A stretch of DNA of 64,000 nt. Origin: Mesorhizobium atlanticum. Lineage in GTDB: Bacteria > Pseudomonadota > Alphaproteobacteria > Rhizobiales > Rhizobiaceae. The DNA is taken from contig NZ_QMBQ01000009.1 in NCBI RefSeq assembly GCF_003289965.1, forward strand, positions 124,001-188,000, in the 5' to 3' direction. The notes beneath the pieces were generated by a model. That model made no database searches and was not told the origin of the DNA. It worked only from the letters and a program-made list of their open reading frames with translations. The stretch's first letter is position 1. Every line of letters starts with the position of its first letter. This document shows positions 25,504-34,328 of the stretch, in pieces. The translations under genes were made by a program, and so were the position numbers.

Positions 25504-27528
25504 ATGATGGCCACGCGGCAGCCAAAACCCCTCTTCCTCGGCATCGACACCGGCGGCACCTACACCGATGCGGTGCTGTGGTCGGAGGAGGGCGGCCCCA
25601 AGGGCAAGGTTCTGGCCAAGGCGAAGTCGCTGACCACCCGGCACGATCTCGCCGTCGGCATTTCCGGCGCGGTGGATGCGGTGCTGGAGAAATCCCGGAC
25701 CGATCCTGCCGCGATCAAGCTGGTCTCGATGTCCACGACCTTGGCCACCAACGCGCTGGTCGAGGGCCAGGGCGGGCGCGTGGCGCTCGTCATGATCGGC
25801 TTTTCCGAGGCCGATCTTGCCCGCGACGGGTTGAAGACGGCGCTCGGCACCGATCCGGTGGTGTTCTGCCCCGGCGGCCATGACGTGCATGGCAATGCCG
25901 CCAAGCTCGACCTGTCCGGCCTCGAGGCCGCACTCCCCGAGCTTGGGCGTTCGGTGTCCGGCTTCGCCGTCTGCGCCTATTTCGCCACGCGCAACCCGGC
26001 GCATGAGCTTGCCGCTCGCGACCTGATCCGCGAGAAGACCGGCCTGCCGGTCACCGCCAGCCACGAGCTTTCGGCAAAGCTCGGCGGCCCGCGCCGCGCG
26101 CTCACCACGCTGCTCAACGCCCGCCTGATCTCGATGATCGACCGGCTGGTCGCGGCGACCGAAGGATTTCTGGCCAAGCGCGGCATCGCGGCGCCCCTGA
26201 TGGTGGTGCGCGGCGACGGCGCGCTGGTGTCGGCGGCCTTTGCCCGCCAACGGCCGATCGAGACGATCCTCTCCGGCCCCGCCGCCAGCCTTGTCGGCGC
26301 CCGTCACATGACCGGGCTGGACGACGCCATGGTGTCGGATATCGGCGGCACCACCACGGATGTCGCCGTGCTCGATGGCGGCCGTCCTCGCCTCGATCCG
26401 GAAGGCGCCACCGTCGGCGGCTTCCGCACCATGGTCGAGGCCGTCGCCATGCGCACCTTCGGCCTCGGCGGCGACTCGGAAGTGGCGCTGGAAGACGGCG
26501 CGCTCGATCCGAAGATCCTGCTCGGGCCGCGCCGCCTGGTGCCGCTGGCGCTTGCCGGCATGGCGCATGGCGAGGCGGTCACCGCCGAGCTGGAACGGCA
26601 GCTGCGCGCGCCGAATCCCGGCCGCATGGACGGGCGCTTTGCCGTGCGCACCGGCGTGCCGGATCGCCTCGCCGCCGGCCTCACCGCGCCGGAAGCGAAG
26701 CTCTATGAGGCGATCGGCGCAGCGCCGCTGGCGCTCGACCGGCTGCTCTCGTCCAACGCGCAGAACGCCACGCTGAACCGTCTGGTTACGCGGGGGCTCG
26801 TGCACATCTGCGGCTTCACGCCGTCCGACGCTGCCCATGTGCTGGGCAAGCAGTCGAACTGGGACGCCGCCACCGCCCGGCTGGGCGCAGAGCTTTTCGC
26901 CCGCCGCCGCGACGGCCGCGGCCAGGCGATCGCTGCCACGCCTGAGGAGATTTCGCAGCGCGTGCTGGTCACGCTCACCCGCTGGTCGGCCGAATACATC
27001 CTCGAAACAGCCTTCGCCGAGGATGGCCTGGACGGCGCGGCGACCGTCGCGCACGCGCTGGTGCAGCGCGCGGTCGATGGCCATCCAGGCATCGCCCGCT
27101 TCACCGTCGCGCTCGACCGTCCGGTGATCGGCCTCGGCGCTTCCGCGCCGCTGCATTATGCGGGCCTGCCGCTTGTCGGCAATGGCTGCATCGTGCCGGA
27201 AGATACCGATGTCGCCAACGCGCTGGGCGCCGTGGTCGGCCAGGTGCGGGTCTCGGCCGAAGCCCGCGTCAGCCAGCCGAAGGAAGGGCTGTTCCGCCTG
27301 GCGTCGGGCCAGACAGTACGCGACTTCACCGACGAGGCGAAGGCGATCGAGGCGGCTGAAGCCGATGTGCGGGCGATCGCAGCCGGGCGCGCCAAGGACG
27401 CCGGCACCGACAGCGCCGAGATCGACGTCGCCACCGAGTTCAAGGTCTCGACCATCGAGGGCCAGCGCATGTTCATCGAGGCGCATGTGGTCGCGGTGGC
27501 GTCAGGACGGCCGCGGATCGCGGTGTGA
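25504..27528 (+). CDS. hydantoinase A / oxoprolinase-family ASKHA protein
   Basis: 674 residues. The N-terminal ASKHA nucleotide-binding signature FLGIDTGGTYTDAVLW (residues 9-24) and the second phosphate motif SDIGGTTTDVAVLDGG near residue 280 define the Hydant_A family, which couples ATP to ring opening (hydantoinase, oxoprolinase) or to activation of partner proteins. It has no hydantoinase B partner nearby. In rhizobial genomes I recall relatives lying beside MttB-type methyltransferase and corrinoid genes; this window has such genes at 48.4 and 54.4 kb, far away, so a link is only inference. Codon use is strongly GC-rich, like chromosomal genes and unlike the adjacent SDRs. ATG 25504 is followed by a second ATG at 25507. 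Confidence 0.85.
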   Translation: MMATRQPKPLFLGIDTGGTYTDAVLWSEEGGPKGKVLAKAKSLTTRHDLAVGISGAVDAVLEKSRTDPAAIKLVSMSTTLATNALVEGQGGRVALVMIGFSEADLARDGLKTALGTDPVVFCPGGHDVHGNAAKLDLSGLEAALPELGRSVSGFAVCAYFATRNPAHELAARDLIREKTGLPVTASHELSAKLGGPRRALTTLLNARLISMIDRLVAATEGFLAKRGIAAPLMVVRGDGALVSAAFARQRPIETILSGPAASLVGARHMTGLDDAMVSDIGGTTTDVAVLDGGRPRLDPEGATVGGFRTMVEAVAMRTFGLGGDSEVALEDGALDPKILLGPRRLVPLALAGMAHGEAVTAELERQLRAPNPGRMDGRFAVRTGVPDRLAAGLTAPEAKLYEAIGAAPLALDRLLSSNAQNATLNRLVTRGLVHICGFTPSDAAHVLGKQSNWDAATARLGAELFARRRDGRGQAIAATPEEISQRVLVTLTRWSAEYILETAFAEDGLDGAATVAHALVQRAVDGHPGIARFTVALDRPVIGLGASAPLHYAGLPLVGNGCIVPEDTDVANALGAVVGQVRVSAEARVSQPKEGLFRLASGQTVRDFTDEAKAIEAAEADVRAIAAGRAKDAGTDSAEIDVATEFKVSTIEGQRMFIEAHVVAVASGRPRIAV

Positions 27529-28302
27529 GTGTCTCGGAACTTTCTGCATTTGTCGAATGGGTGCTGGCGAGCCGAGGCGCATAACGGCGGGGGCGGACCA
27601 GGAGGCTCGGGACCGTTCAAGCTGCTGGATGGCCGAACCTCCCATCTGGCGATGATGTCGAATGGGTTGAATGGCAAGCACCTGGAGGGCCAAACGATCG
27701 AGAAAATTCTCTGGGATGTGTTTAAGAAGTGAGGCTTCTGAGTAGGGCCGTTGAAATGGCTCGATCCAGAACCCGGCGGTTTTTGGGTTGCTCACTATTT
27801 TAGCGTGGTTGCCTGGAACTGGCACTGCATGAATGTCCCCTCCTCCCAAAGCCAGGTCCCAATCCTGCTTTGGCAAGTCTGCCTCCTCGGCGGGTCGAAC
27901 GGACATCACTCCCGGATTACTTGGTTGCGGTTGGCAATGGAGCTTCGATGCAAGCTCCGAGGAGAGACCACGGCTGCATCAGATATGTGCGATGTGATGA
28001 CAGTTCGTTTTCGTCGAGGACAAGCTGCTCCTTCGTTTCAACGAGAGCAAGCTTCTTGCTCTCGACGGGCTTAGGGCAGTGCCGGGTCATGTATTCGATA
28101 GTCTCAACTCCAACACCTAAAGCGTCCCCGCATCGATCAGTAAAGGCACGCCACTGCTAAAGCTCCCTCTCGCCGATGCGAGATATATCAAAGATCGCCT
28201 TCGGCACTGTATGCCTCGCAGCAATTCGCGCTGGCACGCGGCAACGGACGTACTCCTCGGCAGCGTCTCCCGCCACCTCTCCAAGCGCGCCATTCCGTTC
28301 TA
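27529..28302. other. eroded spacer
   Basis: About 770 bases without a supported gene. A frame ending KHLEGQTIEKILWDVFKK at 27732 is open but unrecognised. TGGCAC at 27818 lacks the TTGC half needed for a sigma-54 promoter. Confidence 0.5.
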
Positions 28303-28852
28303 CTACTCTGCGGCCTCAGCCTGTATTTCCTGCGGCTGCTGGGGCGCTTTTTCTTCTTCCGCTTCTTCTTCCGGCCTCCGGTGGCAACGGCCTGATCCGC
28401 GATGAAAATGACGCTCCCCCGCCACATCCATGAGCTGCAGCGCCTTCATCCCGCGCATGAGGCTGATCCTGGAAAACAACGGCAGGTTCAGTGACCTCCC
28501 GGCAGGATCCTTACGGGTGACGATGCCAAACACGGTGCGATATCTGCGCTCTCGTACAAGAGCGACAAGCGCATCCGGGTCGCCGCCCGCCATCAGCGCG
28601 CGTACGAGCGCTTCCAGCTTGTCGATGGCCCGCGGCTCCAGTCGCATCAACTCGACGGCGTTGACGCCCTGATTGAAAAGGTGGCTTAGCTGCGCCGATA
28701 ACGTCGACCTTCACGTGATAAAACGTAGCAACACCGTCCCGCACCGTTAACAGGTCGCAGGGCTCCACCTCACCTGCCTGCCGATACGCGAGCGGGCCTA
28801 TAGCCTTGTCGACGCCGGTGCCGACGGCTGCAACCAAGCTTGGCTCACCCAT
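28303..28852 (-). pseudogene. DUF6119 (TIGR04141-type) gene remnant
   Basis: One frame reads AVGTGVDKAIGPLAYRQ then VEPCDLLTVRDGVATFYHVK, and a second frame continues AQLSHLFNQGVNAVELMRLE and, further on, RRYRTVFGIVTRKDPAGRSL then LPLFSRISLMRGMKALQ. This order (CDLL, HVK, LSHLFNQG, FGIV, LPLFSRISL) is that of the C-terminal part of sporadically distributed DUF6119 proteins. A frameshift near 28690 and loss of the N-terminal two thirds make it a pseudogene. The family is usually found in variable genomic regions; its function is not settled. Confidence 0.65.
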
Positions 28853-29076
28853 AATAGTGGGCCCGCTCAGTCAATGGCTGCAACGGTTTAATATGTCAAA
28901 TGAGGTCGACGCTTCCTGTGACACACGGTTCAGGGTATCTATCAGCCTATCATGACCGGTCGTGCTCAGGCTCACAGCTTTGCAAGTTCAAATTGAAAGC
29001 CGTTCATTGCCGTTCTATTGGTGCCAAAACATGTCGACGGCCATCCCCGCGTCTCTGGCAAGCCAAAGCGAACAAC

Positions 29077-29619
29077 CTACCGCCACTGATGGGACGAGCC
29101 GGGGGACGCCGCTTTCATCTTCAACGTCTCGGTCCCGCTGTCGAATAATGACAGGTTTTCGAGCACATTCGCCGTCAACATCGCGCCCTCCAAGGTGGCG
29201 AGCACTTGAACTGCATCGACCGGCGCCACGCCCGCTTGCTGCAATCGGTCGAGAGCCAGCCGGAAGAACCGTTGCACCTCATGCCTGACTTCCTCTGAAA
29301 GATCTGACGCGGTTGCGCCCAAGGCGCCACATAGACACATCTTACCGTCGTTGAACAAGGCATCTCGGAATACATGGCGCGATGCGCCGATGATGTCTTC
29401 ACCCGCGGCAAGTCGACGGTCCACCGCCGCCACAAAGCGATCCGTGTAGCGGCGCGCGACCGTAGCGGCGAGCTTATCCTTGGTCGGAAAATGATAGTGA
29501 ACGCTGGCGCTCTTCACGCCGACATCGGCAGCGATGTCGCGGAAACTGAAACCGCCGTACCCGCCCAGCCGGATCCTCTTTTCCGCGGCGTCCATGATCG
29601 CATCTGCCATTTCGCTCAT
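29077..29619 (-). CDS. TetR-family repressor
   Basis: 180 residues. The N-terminal helix-turn-helix is clear: ADAIMDAAEKRIRLGGYGGF, then SFRDIAADVGVKSASVHYHF PTKDKL (residues ~25-50), the TetR_N signature. The C-terminal ligand domain resembles the AcrR/YcdC-type group with a Cys pair in KMCLCGAL. It is divergent from the SDR at 29733, and two palindromes in the gap (29629-29646 and 29688-29703) are its likely operators, so it probably represses itself and the SDR. Confidence 0.9.
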   Translation of the reverse strand: MSEMADAIMDAAEKRIRLGGYGGFSFRDIAADVGVKSASVHYHFPTKDKLAATVARRYTDRFVAAVDRRLAAGEDIIGASRHVFRDALFNDGKMCLCGALGATASDLSEEVRHEVQRFFRLALDRLQQAGVAPVDAVQVLATLEGAMLTANVLENLSLFDSGTETLKMKAASPGSSHQWR

Positions 29620-29628
29620 GAAACCTCT

Positions 29629-29646
29629 CTATCTATTGATAGATAG
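29629..29646. promoter_or_regulatory. TetR operator palindrome 1
   Basis: CTATCTATTGATAGATAG is an 18-bp dyad, imperfect only at the centre, lying ten bases before the tetR start. It shares the TATCTAT/ATAGATA arms with the second palindrome at 29688-29703. Confidence 0.8.
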
Positions 29647-29687
29647 CGCTTGCAATCGCAATACGCAACGTCTATGCAGGGCTCACT

Positions 29688-29703
29688 TATCTATCGATAG
29701 ATA
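29688..29703. promoter_or_regulatory. TetR operator palindrome 2
   Basis: TATCTATCGATAGATA is a perfect 16-bp palindrome, 29 bases before the SDR start. Two like-sequence dyads in a 113-base divergent promoter strongly suggest binding by the adjacent TetR protein. Confidence 0.82.
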
Positions 29704-29732
29704 GACAGGCAATTAGGTATAAGGAGACAGAT

Positions 29733-30500
29733 ATGCGTTTTGAAGGAAAAATCGCCGCTATCACGGGCGGTGGCTCCGGCATCGGCAAAGAAACAGCAGC
29801 GCGGTTTGTGGCCGAGGGCGCCAAGGTCGCAATCAACGGCCGCGACCTCGCCAAGCTCGAAGCAGCTGCCCGGGAAATTGATCCGAGCGGGAAAAACGTG
29901 GTTGTGTCTGCTGGAGATATTGCAAATCCGGAAACCGGCGCGGCGCTCGTCGAGGCCGCGATTTCGAAGTTCGGCAAACTCGATGTGTTGGTTAACAACG
30001 CGGGCGTGTTCAATCCCAAGCCCTTCCTCGAGCTCACCGAGGCGGATTACGACTGGTATCTTGACACGATCCTGAAGGGTAAGTTCTTCACGGCGCAGGC
30101 TGCCGCCAAGGCGATGAAGGACAACGGCGGCGCGATCGTTCAGACCGGCTCGATGTGGGCGATCCAGGCGATCGGCGCAACGCCGTCGGCGGCCTATTCG
30201 GCAGCCAATGCCGGGGTGCATGCCATGGTCCGCAATCTCGCGATTGAACTTGCGCCGCATAAGATCCGCATCAATGCAGTGGCGCCGGCTGTGGTCGAGA
30301 CACCCGTCTACAACACCTTCATGTCCGAGGATCAGGTGAAGGAAGTGCTTCCGACCTTCGGCGCCTTCCACCCGCTCGGCCGCAACGGCAAGCCGCGTGA
30401 CGTCGCCGAGGCGATTCTGTTTCTGGCGTCAGAACAGGCGTCATGGATCACCGGCACGATCTTGCCCGTCGACGGCGGCGTCACAGCCGGAAGACAGTGA
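29733..30500 (+). CDS. SDR-family oxidoreductase with altered YxxxK motif
   Basis: 255 residues. Cofactor motif TGGGSGIGKETAARFVAEGA near residue 11, NNAGVFNPKP, TGSMWAIQAIG with the usual Ser, and PVDGGVTAGRQ at the end. The catalytic Tyr is present in AAYSAANAGVHAMV, but the Lys four residues later is Asn (codon AAT). Most SDRs need this Lys, so activity may be lost or changed. It is controlled by the divergent TetR through the palindromes at 29629 and 29688. A ribosome site AAGGAG precedes ATG 29733. Confidence 0.88.
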   Translation: MRFEGKIAAITGGGSGIGKETAARFVAEGAKVAINGRDLAKLEAAAREIDPSGKNVVVSAGDIANPETGAALVEAAISKFGKLDVLVNNAGVFNPKPFLELTEADYDWYLDTILKGKFFTAQAAAKAMKDNGGAIVQTGSMWAIQAIGATPSAAYSAANAGVHAMVRNLAIELAPHKIRINAVAPAVVETPVYNTFMSEDQVKEVLPTFGAFHPLGRNGKPRDVAEAILFLASEQASWITGTILPVDGGVTAGRQ

Positions 30501-30762
30501 GCGCGGCCTCGAAGTCGTCGAGCCCTCGGGCGGGGCGCAAGTTCATTCGCCGCGGGGTTGGCAGTTGATCTGTTGATCCACTCCAACAAAGAGAACAGAT
30601 ACGCCGGGCAGGTCGTGTTCAGCGTAGCAATGGTGATCCGATGATAGCATGACAGCTGGTCGACATTGTTTGTCTATCTGTCGCGATACAGACGAAGAGC
30701 CACCCACTATCATCCTTGACGATTGATTGCACGCGAATGTGTTTTTCGAGGGGATATCGCTA

Positions 30763-32082
30763 ATGAACGATTTGGACAACCATGGACTTCCATTGTCGAC
30801 GTCGTCTGACTTGGCGGCCGGGCGCTACCGCCACGGGGTCGATCTTCTATTGTCTGCTTGGCCCGGCGCGGCAGAGGCTCTCGACGAGGCGATCGCGACA
30901 GACCCGGATTTCGCTCTTGCCTATGCTGCCCGCGCTCGCCTTCATGCGGTGCGCTCCGAAATTGCAAGCGCCAAGGCCAAGATCGAAAAAGCCGAAGAAC
31001 TTGTCGCCCGCCACGGAACCGAGCGGGAGCGAAGCCATGTCCAAGTCCTCTCACTGGCGATCAACGGACAGGCGGCCAGGGCGCTGGCGCGCGCACTTCA
31101 GCACGCCGAGCAATGGCCGCGCGACATTCTGATCCTTTCATTGCCGCTTGGCGCCTTCGGGCTTTTTGCCTTTTCGGGGATGGCAGATCACGACCAGGCG
31201 CGAGTGGATCTCTGCGAGCGCCTTGCCCCGAATTTCGGGGCCGACGACTGGTGGTTCATCACCTATCTCGGCTGGGCGCATACGGAGAACGGCAATGTAA
31301 CTCACGGCCGGGACCTCACCGAGCGCGGCTATGATCTGAGGATCGAAAACGCCAATGCGGCGCACGCGCTGTCCCATGCAATGTATGAGGGGGGTGCCAA
31401 CGAAGATGCTGAACGGTTGATCGCGGGCTGGCTGCCTCGCTACGATCGCGCAGGCATCCTCCATGGCCACATCGCGTGGCATTCCGCACTGGCAGCCCTG
31501 GAGCGGGACGATCCGGCGCGCGCGCTTGCGATCTATGCAGACCACGTGCAGCCTTCGGTGTCGAATGGAATGCCGGTCAACGTGGTCAGCGACGCCGCTT
31601 CTTTCCTGTGGCGGCTGCAAGCCTATGGCCACACTGTGCCGGCCGGACTTTGGGCACAGGCGTCAAGCTATTGCGACCACTGTTTCCAGAGAGCCGGCTT
31701 CGCCTTCGCGGATGTGCACATGGCGGTGATCGCAGCGGCCGTCGGCAACAGGCAAGCCGTAGAAGAGCGCGTCCAATCGTTGACGGACCTTGTCGAAACC
31801 GGAGCTCTGGCAGCAGGGCCGGTGGTGCCGGCAATATGCCGAGCGGCGCTTAGTTTCTTTGACGAAAACTATGCAGATTGCGCCCGGATTCTCGAGCCGA
31901 TGGCTGGCGAGGTCGTGCGCATCGGCGGCAGTGGCGCCCAGCGTGAGATGATCGAGGACATGTTGCTTCTGTCGTTCATGCGCAGCGGTAACACCGCGAA
32001 GGCGCGGCTTTTGCTCGACCAGCGCCTGCATCGGCGCCCCTCGCCTCGCGACACGAGATGGTATGCGACCCTTGCAGCGTGA
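30763..32082 (+). CDS. tetratricopeptide-repeat protein 38 (TTC38)-like protein
   Basis: 439 residues of mostly helical, Ala-rich repeats. The family order is visible: a first repeat ALDEAIATDPDFALAYAARA, HVQVLSLAINGQAARAL, DILILSLPLGAFGLF, a central GWAHTENGNVTHGRDLTERG, NAAHALSHAMYEGG, and GHIAWHSALAALERDDPARA. TTC38 relatives occur in bacteria beside small metabolic operons; their role is unknown, perhaps a scaffold. ATG 30763 follows GAGGGGA; an upstream start at 30727 is less likely. It heads an operon with an amine oxidase, an alcohol dehydrogenase and a cupin. Confidence 0.82.
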   Translation: MNDLDNHGLPLSTSSDLAAGRYRHGVDLLLSAWPGAAEALDEAIATDPDFALAYAARARLHAVRSEIASAKAKIEKAEELVARHGTERERSHVQVLSLAINGQAARALARALQHAEQWPRDILILSLPLGAFGLFAFSGMADHDQARVDLCERLAPNFGADDWWFITYLGWAHTENGNVTHGRDLTERGYDLRIENANAAHALSHAMYEGGANEDAERLIAGWLPRYDRAGILHGHIAWHSALAALERDDPARALAIYADHVQPSVSNGMPVNVVSDAASFLWRLQAYGHTVPAGLWAQASSYCDHCFQRAGFAFADVHMAVIAAAVGNRQAVEERVQSLTDLVETGALAAGPVVPAICRAALSFFDENYADCARILEPMAGEVVRIGGSGAQREMIEDMLLLSFMRSGNTAKARLLLDQRLHRRPSPRDTRWYATLAA

Positions 32083-32133
32083 TGGTGGCCGGGGTCGATT
32101 TGCAACTGGCGATCTGTTGAGGATTTTTTTGTT

Positions 32134-33291
32134 GTGTCACAACGCATCCTGATCGTCGGTGGCGGCCTTGCGGGCCTTATCGCAGCACGGCTCCTCCATC
32201 AAGCTGGCATCGGCTTCAAGCTTCTCGAGGCACGTGACCGTCTGGGGGGACGTATTGTCTCCGTCGATGCCGCAGGGGTTCCATCGAACGATGGCTTTGA
32301 CCTCGGCCCCTCCTGGTTTTGGCCAGGCATGCAGCCCGCCATGGCGCGGCTCGTGGATGATCTCGGTCTGGCCTGTTTCGAGCAGAATAGCGACGGTGAC
32401 GTGATCTTTCAGCGTATGGCGCAGGAACCCCCGCAGCGCTATCGCGGCATGCGCCAGGAGCCGCAGTCTGTGCGCCTGGTCGGGGGAACCAGCGCGATCA
32501 TAGCCGCGCTTGCCGCAGGCCTGCCGGCGGAGACTATCAGACTCGGTGCACAGGTGACGCATGTCTCGCTCGACGCCAAGGGCGTCATTGTGCAATACCT
32601 CATTGCGAGCGGATCGACCGTGAGGGAGCAGGCGTCGCATGTCCTCTTCGCCTTGCCGCCGCGTCTCATCGGGGCCAGAATACTATTTTCGCCCGCGCTC
32701 GAGTTCGCAACGCTGGAACGGTGGCAGCGCACCCCGACCTGGATGGCGCCGCATGCAAAGTTCTTCGCGCTCTACGATCGTCCCTTCTGGCGCGCTGCGG
32801 GACTCTCCGGCACGGCGCAAAGCATGGCGGGACCGCTTGCCGAGATACACGATGCGACAACCGCTTCCGGCAACGCAGCTTTGTTCGGCTTCGTCGGCGC
32901 GCCCGCGACCGAGCGCGCCGCGACTGGTCGCGACGCCATTATTGCCGCTGCTCTCAAGCAACTCGCTCAGCTGTTCGGTCCTGAGGCCTCCAGTCCCCGC
33001 GCGACGTTGTTCAAGGACTGGGCAGACGATCCCCTGACTGCAACAGCAGACGACCGGCAGGCCGGCGGCCATCCGGACCCGGAGCCGCGGCCGTGGGTCA
33101 ACGGAAAATGGGCGGATTATGTTTCCCTCGCAGGTAGCGAAACCAGCATCACCGAACCGGGCTACCTGGCCGGCGCTGTCGAGGCGGCAACCCGGATCAC
33201 CAATGAGCTCGTCACCCGGTTTAATCACTCCGGACGGCACGGTTTCACGCCCCCTTCCCGACGGATCAACGGCATAGGACCAGGGCGATGA
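32134..33291 (+). CDS. flavin-containing amine oxidase family protein
   Basis: 385 residues. N-terminal FAD motif ILIVGGGLAGLIAARLLHQA, then LLEARDRLGGRIVSVDAAG and a DLGPSWFWPGMQPAM stretch are the monoamine-oxidase signature. The C-terminal FAD contact region WVNGKWADYVSLAGSE and GYLAGAVEAATR is kept. It would oxidise an amine or a related substrate using oxygen. The start is GTG 32134 preceded by TTGAGGA. Its stop overlaps the ATG of the next gene (33288-33291), so the genes are coupled. Confidence 0.88.
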   Translation: MSQRILIVGGGLAGLIAARLLHQAGIGFKLLEARDRLGGRIVSVDAAGVPSNDGFDLGPSWFWPGMQPAMARLVDDLGLACFEQNSDGDVIFQRMAQEPPQRYRGMRQEPQSVRLVGGTSAIIAALAAGLPAETIRLGAQVTHVSLDAKGVIVQYLIASGSTVREQASHVLFALPPRLIGARILFSPALEFATLERWQRTPTWMAPHAKFFALYDRPFWRAAGLSGTAQSMAGPLAEIHDATTASGNAALFGFVGAPATERAATGRDAIIAAALKQLAQLFGPEASSPRATLFKDWADDPLTATADDRQAGGHPDPEPRPWVNGKWADYVSLAGSETSITEPGYLAGAVEAATRITNELVTRFNHSGRHGFTPPSRRINGIGPGR

Positions 33292-34328
33292 AGAGCAGCT
33301 ATCGCGCTATGCAGGTTGGCCAAGGCCGGAAGCTTGAACTGGTGGAACGGCCGGTCCCGACGCCTGAATCCGGTGAGGTTCTGATCGCGGTCGAGGCGTG
33401 CGGCGTATGCGGCGCCGATGCCAACGACATCGACAGGGTCGACCCGGCGCTCACCCCGCCCCGTGTTCCCGGTCACGAAGTCGTCGGGCGTATCGTCGCG
33501 CTTGGCGCGAACACGCCCTCGATCTGGAAGGTGGGGAGCCGCGTCGGCGTCGGCCGTCTCGGAGGCCATTGCAACGAATGCAGCGACTGCCGGCGAGGGC
33601 GTTTTAACCTCTGTCGCAAGCAGCCCGTCGTCGGGTCGGCCTGCGACGGCGGCTACGCGGAGATGATGATCGCACGCGCAACCGGGCTCGTCTCGATTCC
33701 GAAAGAGCTTTTATCCGTGGAGGCCGCACCGATCCTGTGTGCTGGCATTGCGACCTTCAATGCGCTGAAAAAGTCAGGCGCCGAGGCCGGCGACACCGTT
33801 GCCATACTTGGCATTGGCGGACTCGGGCACATGGCGCTGCAATATGCCTGGAAGATGGGTTTCCGTGTGGTGGCGGTCGGCCGAGGCGCCGGCATCGCCA
33901 TGGATGCGATGGGGCTCGGTGCGCATCGCTATGTCGACACCGAACGGGAAAACGCCGCAGAAATCTTGAATGCCTTGGGCGGCGCGAGGGCGATCCTGAC
34001 CACGACCGGCAATCCGACGGCCGTCGCCGCCTTAATGCCCGCCCTTCAACCGGACGGCCGGCTTGTTGTTCTGGGTATCGGCAAGGAACCACTGCAGGTA
34101 TCGACAGGATATCTGGTCACAGGAGAACGCCACGTGATCGGTTCGATCACCGGATCGTCCTATGAGAACGAGAAGGCCCTGGATTTCAGCGTGCTGACGG
34201 GCGTCCGCCCGTTGATCGAGATCATGCCGCTGGAGCGCGCCCAGGAAGCTGTCGAACGAATGCGCTCCGGTGCGGCGACGTTCCGGATCGTGCTGACCAT
34301 GGAAGACGGGACAAATGCTGATCAATGA
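33288..34328 (+). CDS. zinc-dependent alcohol dehydrogenase (MDR family)
   Basis: 346 residues. Catalytic-zinc residues are present (ACGVCGADANDID, PGHEVVGRIVALG), the structural-zinc loop shows Cys residues in GGHCNECSDCRRGRFNLC, and the NAD-binding motif is AILGIGGLGHMALQYA near residue 178. It resembles the class of NAD(P)-dependent aldehyde reductases/alcohol dehydrogenases. As third gene of the operon it could act on the aldehyde released by the amine oxidase; that link is inference. Its end overlaps the cupin start. Confidence 0.92.
   Translation: MKSSYRAMQVGQGRKLELVERPVPTPESGEVLIAVEACGVCGADANDIDRVDPALTPPRVPGHEVVGRIVALGANTPSIWKVGSRVGVGRLGGHCNECSDCRRGRFNLCRKQPVVGSACDGGYAEMMIARATGLVSIPKELLSVEAAPILCAGIATFNALKKSGAEAGDTVAILGIGGLGHMALQYAWKMGFRVVAVGRGAGIAMDAMGLGAHRYVDTERENAAEILNALGGARAILTTTGNPTAVAALMPALQPDGRLVVLGIGKEPLQVSTGYLVTGERHVIGSITGSSYENEKALDFSVLTGVRPLIEIMPLERAQEAVERMRSGAATFRIVLTMEDGTNADQ

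Noticed and set aside
25177..27486. A 769-codon open frame on the minus strand opposite the hydantoinase-A gene
   Set aside because: It is antisense to a protein with clear ASKHA motifs; its His/Gly/Ala/Asp-rich composition is that of a complement of GC-rich codons.
27529..27732. A short frame ending in KHLEGQTIEKILWDVFKK
   Set aside because: No start with a ribosome site and no family recognised; could be a gene end, but the evidence is too thin.
27818..27836. TGGCAC as a possible sigma-54 promoter
   Set aside because: No TTGC at the required distance; other TGGCAC occurrences (e.g. 15109, 16409, 28231) fail in the same way.
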